20,880 nucleotides of DNA, from the NCBI GenBank assembly GCA_035540915.1, contig DATLFQ010000044.1:1-20880 (forward strand), written 5' to 3'. This stretch comes from DATLFQ01 sp035540915 (GTDB lineage: Bacteria > Actinomycetota > Acidimicrobiia > Acidimicrobiales > GCA-2861595). A model generated the notes under the pieces. It was given only the letters and a program-made list of their open reading frames with translations. It was not told the DNA's origin and ran no database searches. Below, one piece after another: positions 16,872 through 20,880 of this stretch. A program made the position numbers and the translations under genes. How positions within the stretch are numbered: the first letter of the stretch is position 1; each line of letters begins with the position of its first letter.

Positions 16872-18106
16872 GCCTCGGGCACGGCGGCGCCCTTGCCCAG
16901 CACCACGATGCCCTGGTCCGACACGGTGAAGCGCCGCCGGTCGGCCGCCGGGTCCACGCCGATGCGGGCACCCGGCGGGACACGGACGTTCTTGTCGATG
17001 ATGGCATTGCGCACGACCGCGCCCCGGCCGACGACCACGCCGTGCATCAGCACCGACCTCTCCACCCGGGCGTGGGCCTCGACCAGCACCCCCGGCGACA
17101 GCACCGAGCTGCGCACCGTGCCGCCCGAGACGATGGCCCCCGCGCACACCATGGAGTTCAGGGCCTGGCCCGTGCCCTCGTGCCCCTCGAGCACGAACTT
17201 GGCCGGTGGCTGCGTCGGCCCCGACGTGTGGATCGGCCACTGGTGGTTGTAGAGGTTGAACACCGGGTGGACCGAGACGAGGTCGATGTGGGCGTCGTAG
17301 TAGGCGTCGAGGCTGCCCACGTCGCGCCAGTAGGCCCGGTCCCGGTCGGTCGCCCCGGGCACCTCGTTGTGCTGGAAGTCGTAGAAGTGCGCGTCGCCGG
17401 CTGCCACCAGGCGGGGGATGAGGTCTCCCCCGACGTCGTGATCGGACGTCTCGTCGGCGGCGTCGGCCGTCACCGCCTCGACCAGCGTGGAGGCGGTGAA
17501 GACGTAGTTCCCCATCGACGCCAACACCTGGCCCGGCGCGTCCGGCAGCCCGGCAGGGTCGGCCGGCTTCTCCAGGAAGCGGGCGATGGTGGTGCCCGGT
17601 CCCGGCTCGATGACGCCGAATTTGTGCGCCTGGCCGATGGGAGCGCGAATCCCGGCCACCGTCACGCCCGCACCGGAGGCGATGTGCTGCTCCACCATCT
17701 GGCGCGGGTCCATGCGGTAGATGTGGTCGGCGCCGAAGACGCAGATGTACTCGGGCCGGTCGTCGCCCACGAGGTTGAGGTTCTGGTAGATGGCGTCGGC
17801 CGACCCCGAGAACCAGTGGGGCCCTCGCCGCATCTGCGCCGGGACCGGCGTCACGAAGGTGTCGAGGAGCGGCGACAGCCGCCACGTGCGGGTGATGTGG
17901 AGGTCGAGGCTGTGGCTCTTGTACTGGGTCAGCACGACCATGCGCAGGAAGCCGCCGTTGGCCAGGTTGGACAGCACGAAGTCGATGAGGCGGTAGTGAC
18001 CGCCGAAGGGCACCGCCGGCTTGGCCCGGTCGGCGGTCAGGGGCATGAGCCGCTTGCCCTCGCCGCCCGCCAGCACCATGCACAGCACGCGAGGCTCGGC
18101 AACCAC
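16868..18106 (-). CDS. glgC: Glucose-1-phosphate adenylyltransferase
   Basis: A 412-residue ADP-glucose pyrophosphorylase, normal for the bacterial GlgC family. The nucleotidyltransferase domain starts with [20 protein letters not shown] (the GTP/ATP-loop region) and continues with [20 protein letters not shown]. Active-site segments [23 protein letters not shown] and FLEKPADP are all present. The C-terminal left-handed beta-helix lies from ~300 ([20 protein letters not shown], then [16 protein letters not shown]). It makes ADP-glucose from glucose-1-phosphate and ATP, the substrate of the next gene. The start is a GTG at 18106, giving [15 protein letters not shown]. The ribosome binding site is weak. 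It is the first gene of the minus-strand operon glgC-glgA-OMT-DoxX and diverges from the ArsR-type gene. Confidence 0.96.
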   Translation of the reverse strand: MVAEPRVLCMVLAGGEGKRLMPLTADRAKPAVPFGGHYRLIDFVLSNLANGGFLRMVVLTQYKSHSLDLHITRTWRLSPLLDTFVTPVPAQMRRGPHWFSGSADAIYQNLNLVGDDRPEYICVFGADHIYRMDPRQMVEQHIASGAGVTVAGIRAPIGQAHKFGVIEPGPGTTIARFLEKPADPAGLPDAPGQVLASMGNYVFTASTLVEAVTADAADETSDHDVGGDLIPRLVAAGDAHFYDFQHNEVPGATDRDRAYWRDVGSLDAYYDAHIDLVSVHPVFNLYNHQWPIHTSGPTQPPAKFVLEGHEGTGQALNSMVCAGAIVSGGTVRSSVLSPGVLVEAHARVERSVLMHGVVVGRGAVVRNAIIDKNVRVPPGARIGVDPAADRRRFTVSDQGIVVLGKGAAVPEA

Positions 18107-18151
18107 CGCCGCTCACCGTAGGGACCGGACCCCGCCCGCCGCCACCTGCGC

Positions 18152-18181
18152 TTGACGACCCCGACCGGGGCTGGTTCAGTC
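18152..18181 (+). promoter_or_regulatory. Possible promoter of the ArsR-type gene
   Basis: TTGACG at 18152-18157 resembles a -35 box, and ttcagt at 18175-18180, 17 bases downstream, could be a weak -10. The GTG at 18188 lies seven bases further, so the mRNA could be leaderless. The whole glgC-arsR divergent gap is under 90 bases. Only the -35 match is good. Confidence 0.35.
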
Positions 18182-18187
18182 GAACCC

Positions 18188-18520
18188 GTGGACCGGCCAG
18201 TCGACGAGCTCGCCGTACTCCGCGCGCTGGCCGACCCCAACCGCTTCCGCCTGTTCACCGCCGTGCGTGCCAAGGAGCGCTGCGTGCGCGACCTGGTCGA
18301 CAGCGAGGGCCTGGCCCAGCCGTTGGTCAGCCACCACCTGCGCGTGCTCGCCGACGCCGGGCTGGTACAGGCCCGCCGGGCCGACGGGTTCAGCCTCTAT
18401 TCGGTGGACCCCGCCGGCATGGCCGCCGCCCGCGACGCGCTGGACCGCCTGCTGGACCCCGACCGGCTGGCGGCGATGGCCCTCCCCGGCGGCAACCCCG
18501 ACTGCTGCCGGGAGGACTAA
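18188..18520 (+). CDS. ArsR/SmtB-family winged-helix transcriptional regulator
   Basis: A 110-residue protein if started at the GTG at 18188 (MDRPVDELAVLRALADPNRF); a TTG at 18152 would add 12 residues but overlaps a -35-like box. ArsR landmarks are ALADPNRFRLF in helix 1, then the winged-helix core (LVDSEGLAQPLVSHHLRVL, ADAGLVQARRADGFSLYSVD). The classical metal-sensing ELCVCDL segment is here ERCVRDL, keeping one cysteine, and the tail ends in a cysteine pair, GGNPDCCRED. A metal or arsenite sensor using Cys from both places is possible but unproven, and a thiol-redox sensor is also possible. These regulators usually repress nearby genes. It is convergent with the PstB gene, overlapping it by 4 bases at 18517-18520, and divergent from glgC. 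Confidence 0.88.
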   Translation: MDRPVDELAVLRALADPNRFRLFTAVRAKERCVRDLVDSEGLAQPLVSHHLRVLADAGLVQARRADGFSLYSVDPAGMAAARDALDRLLDPDRLAAMALPGGNPDCCRED

Positions 18521-19233
18521 CAGCTCGGGACGCCAGCCGGCCGGGGCACGGCGGCGTCCAGCGACACCACGTCGCCGCACAGGCGGGCCAGCTGGGCGTG
18601 GTCGTGGGACACGATCACGACGGTGCGACGACCGGCCAGCCCGGCGACGGCCGACTCGACCCGCTCGGTGGATGCCGCGTCCAGCGCGCTGGTCGGCTCG
18701 TCGAGCAGCAGCACGGCCGGGTCGAGGGCCAGGGCCCGGGCCAGGCAGAGCCGCTGGCGCTGGCCGACGCTCAACTCCTCGGCCGGTGCCTGGAGCCGGT
18801 CCGCCACCTCCGGCCACAGGCCCGCCTCCTGCAGCGCCGACTCGGCGCGCCGGCGCAGCTCGGCCCGGGGCAGGCGCACGGCGTGGCGCAGGCCGAAGGC
18901 GGCGTTGGCCAGGATGGAGGCCGGGAACACGACCGGCGTCTGACCGACCAGCACGGCCCGAGCCCGCAGCACGGGCAGGTCGACGCCGGGGCGGGCCACG
19001 TCGGTGCCCAGGACCCGGACGTCGCCGCTGGCGGAGAGCGGCGGCGGAAGGAGGCCGACCAGCGCCCGCAGCACGGTCGACTTCCCCGATCCCGACCGGC
19101 CCCGCAGCCCGGCCACCGACCCGGAAGCCACCTCGAAGTCCACCGGGCCGACGAGGACCTGGCCGCAGCACCGGACGACCAGGCCGGCCACCCGGACCGC
19201 CGGCTCCCCGCCCGTCGCCGTCATCGCGTTCAT
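18517..19233 (-). CDS. pstB: Pst-type phosphate ABC transporter ATP-binding protein (divergent PstB)
   Basis: A 238-residue ABC ATPase starting at the ATG at 19233, which overlaps the PstCA stop (ATGA). Walker A GRSGSGKST is at 45-53, Q-loop LVGQTPVVFPASI at ~96-108, signature LSVGQRQRLCLARAL at 154-168, Walker B VLLLDEPTSALD near 174-185, and H-loop VSHD at ~208-211. The P-rich segment after the Q-loop and the RQRLCLARAL following the signature are PstB-like. It differs from canonical PstB in being slightly short, and in LSVGQ instead of LSGGQ. It should hydrolyse ATP to power the PstCA channel. The pst assignment comes mainly from the permease next door, and another anion specificity is possible. 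Confidence 0.82.
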   Translation of the reverse strand: MNAMTATGGEPAVRVAGLVVRCCGQVLVGPVDFEVASGSVAGLRGRSGSGKSTVLRALVGLLPPPLSASGDVRVLGTDVARPGVDLPVLRARAVLVGQTPVVFPASILANAAFGLRHAVRLPRAELRRRAESALQEAGLWPEVADRLQAPAEELSVGQRQRLCLARALALDPAVLLLDEPTSALDAASTERVESAVAGLAGRRTVVIVSHDHAQLARLCGDVVSLDAAVPRPAGVPSC

Positions 19234-20880
19234 CCCCGCCGGGCCTCCAGCCGGCGGCGGGCCGGGACGGCGGCCAGCACCAGCACGCCGGCCACCACGA
19301 TGAGGGCCAGCGCGCTCCCCCACACCGCGGCCTGCGAGGCCGCGTCGCCCCCGTCCTGGGCCAGGGTGAAGATGTGCGTCGGCAGAGTGGCCACGGGCGA
19401 GTCTTCGATGCCCGACGGTAACCCGGACGCCCCCGAGAACACGGCGGCGGTGAACAGCAGGGGCGCCGTCTCGCCGGCGGCCCGGGCCAGGCCGAGCAGG
19501 AGCCCGGTGACCAGGGCGGGTACGGCGTGGGGCACCAGGACCGACCGCACCAGCTGGCTCCGGCGCAGGCCGGCCGACAGCGCCGCCTCCCGGCGCTCGC
19601 CGGGCAGGTCGCCGACCGCGGCGGCGACGGCCACGGCCACCGGCGGCACCGCCAGGACGGCCAGGACGATCGCGCCGGCCAGCCAGCTGCGGCCCCATCC
19701 CAGCCGGGTGGTGAACAACCAGTAGCCCCACAACCCCAGCAGGATCGACGGTACCCCGCCGAGGGTCAGGACCAGCGAGCGAAGGGCGCGCCCCGCTCGC
19801 GGCCGGGCGTACTCGGCGACCACCAACCCGAGGCCGAGCCCCACCGGCGCCGCCAGGACGCCGGCCGCCCCGACCAGCAGCGCGGTGCCGAGGAGCTGGT
19901 CGCGCACCCCGCCTCCGCTGGCACCCCGAGAGGCGCTCCACCAGAAGGCGGGGTCGAGGGCGGCCGTGCCCCGGGCGGCCACGACGGTGGCGATGGCGGC
20001 CACCAGCACCAGCGGCAGGGCGAGGGCGGCGCCCAGCGCAGCTCTCGCCGCCCGGTCGCGCGCCCGCCGGCCGGCCCGGCAGGAGCGGAGCCCCGTCCGC
20101 TCGGCGCGCCGGGCGCGTCGCGGCGACGTCGAGGGAGCCGAACGGCCGGTCGCCCGGCGCAGCCCGATCACCGTGAGGGCGGCCACCGCGGTCAGCAACA
20201 GCAGGCCGAGCGCGCAGAGCGAGGCCCAGTGGGCACCGGAGGTGCCTGCCAGGACGCTCTCGGGCCCGTTGAGCTTGGTCGTCAGCGTCTGGCCCGGCCG
20301 CACGAGACGCGTCCACAGGTCGCCGAGGCCGTCGGGCATCCGGCCGTCGGCCCGGCCCACGACCAGGAACACCGCGATGGTCTCGCCGAGCGCCCGCGCC
20401 AGCGCCAGGAGGGCGGCCGCCGCCAAGCCCCGGCGGGCCTGGGGCACCACCGCCGAGCGGATGACCTCGGTCCGGTTCAGCCCGCACGCAGCGGCCGCCT
20501 CGCGGGCGCGGGCCGGGACGGCGGCCAGCGCGTCGGCCGAGACGGCCACGATGGTGGGCAGCACCATCACCGCCAGCACAAGCGCTGCGGCGAGCAGGCT
20601 GTCGCCACCGGGCACGTTTGCCAGGCGGGCGACCAGCGGCCGGAGGAAGGCGATGCCCAGCAGCCCGTAGACGATCGACGGCACGACGGCCAACAGCTCG
20701 GCCCCGGCCCGCAGCCCCCGCCGCCAGCGGGCGGGCGCCAGCTCCGTGATGGCCACTGCGGCGGCCCACCCCAGCGGCGCGGCCAGGGCCAGGGCGGTCG
20801 CCGCCACGGCCGCGGTGCCGAACACCATGGCCGCCGCCCCGAAGCGGCCACTGGCCGGGTCCCACACCGACGACGTGAGA
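19230..20880 (-). CDS. Fused PstC-PstA phosphate ABC permease, 5' end beyond window
   Basis: An open frame running from the right edge to the stop at 19230. The first ~230 visible residues match PstC: WDPASGRFGAAAMVFGTAAV, TELAPARW, PSIVYGLLGIAF, EAAAACGLNRTEVIRSAVVP and ARALGETIAVFLVVG. A basic linker at ~20045-20160 (SPRRARRAER, RAGRRARDRAARA) follows. The last ~270 residues match PstA: PAFWWSASRG, GGVPSILLGLWGYWLFTTRL, EAALSAGLRRSQLVRSVLVP and ARAAGETAPLLFTAAVF. Both halves carry their EAA and GET loops and hydrophobic segments, so each domain looks intact. No stop codon separates them, and 20041-20160 has no ATG, GTG or TTG that would start a separate PstA. The frame is open upstream of a GTG at 20867, and PstC proteins normally have ~60 more residues there. 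PstS probably lies beyond the edge. Confidence 0.88.
   Translation of the reverse strand, partial: LTSSVWDPASGRFGAAAMVFGTAAVAATALALAAPLGWAAAVAITELAPARWRRGLRAGAELLAVVPSIVYGLLGIAFLRPLVARLANVPGGDSLLAAALVLAVMVLPTIVAVSADALAAVPARAREAAAACGLNRTEVIRSAVVPQARRGLAAAALLALARALGETIAVFLVVGRADGRMPDGLGDLWTRLVRPGQTLTTKLNGPESVLAGTSGAHWASLCALGLLLLTAVAALTVIGLRRATGRSAPSTSPRRARRAERTGLRSCRAGRRARDRAARAALGAALALPLVLVAAIATVVAARGTAALDPAFWWSASRGASGGGVRDQLLGTALLVGAAGVLAAPVGLGLGLVVAEYARPRAGRALRSLVLTLGGVPSILLGLWGYWLFTTRLGWGRSWLAGAIVLAVLAVPPVAVAVAAAVGDLPGERREAALSAGLRRSQLVRSVLVPHAVPALVTGLLLGLARAAGETAPLLFTAAVFSGASGLPSGIEDSPVATLPTHIFTLAQDGGDAASQAAVWGSALALIVVAGVLVLAAVPARRRLEARRG

Noticed and set aside
16872..18116. Upstream extension of the glgA frame through glgC as one 814-residue protein
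   Set aside because: That stretch is a shadow of glgC; GlgC motifs lie in a different frame, and the real glgA start is the GTG in the GTGA overlap.

Overview
The window is a very GC-rich bacterial chromosome segment with dense, tightly packed genes, several GTG starts and many 1-8 base start/stop overlaps. The E2-E1 fused 2-oxoglutarate dehydrogenase/decarboxylase (Kgd type), the actinobacterial-type GlgC/GlgM pair, a VanW-family protein and the small secreted or membrane proteins point to Actinomycetota. A deep lineage such as Acidimicrobiia is plausible but is my inference, not shown by any marker here. I saw no rRNA, tRNA, CRISPR array, insertion sequence or phage gene. The gene content is mostly housekeeping.

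Layout. (1) 1-7131, minus strand: a secreted trypsin-fold serine protease followed by a perfect 14-bp terminator hairpin. After it come a lipoprotein with a carboxypeptidase-regulatory-like domain, kgd, and a Zc3h12a-like NYN/PIN nuclease with an S1-like domain and a basic repeat tail. The last three are closely spaced and may be one transcript. The first ~310 bases are an inverted repeat in which the repeat-coding tail folds back on itself. (2) 7132-7457: a divergent regulatory region rich in palindromes, including a Crp/GlxR-like site. (3) 7458-14685, plus strand: ettA, a 2-TM protein overlapping its stop, a small CxxC protein, a VanW/YoaR-like membrane-anchored protein, a TIGR01777 NAD(P)-binding epimerase-like protein, a geranylgeranyl-reductase-type flavoprotein and an SDR coupled to it by ATGA. 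(4) 14622-18106, minus strand: glgC, glgA/glgM, an O-methyltransferase and a DoxX-like protein. The first three are joined by stop/start overlaps and the fourth follows after 20 bases. (5) 18152-20880: an ArsR-type regulator on plus, convergent with a Pst-type phosphate transporter on minus. In that transporter PstC and PstA are fused into one polypeptide, followed by a divergent PstB. The fusion gene runs off the right edge.

How the genes work together. GlgC makes ADP-glucose and GlgA/GlgM uses it, so they form a clear pathway pair. Kgd is a central TCA-cycle enzyme. EttA gates translation according to the energy state. The PstCA-PstB set imports phosphate, and the adjacent convergent ArsR may link phosphate/arsenate uptake to a metal(loid) signal, which is speculative. 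The items most worth a second look are the fold-back repeat at the left edge, the PstC-PstA fusion with its unusual PstB and ArsR neighbours, and the palindrome cluster between the protease and ettA. I found no convincing previously undescribed defence or mobile system.
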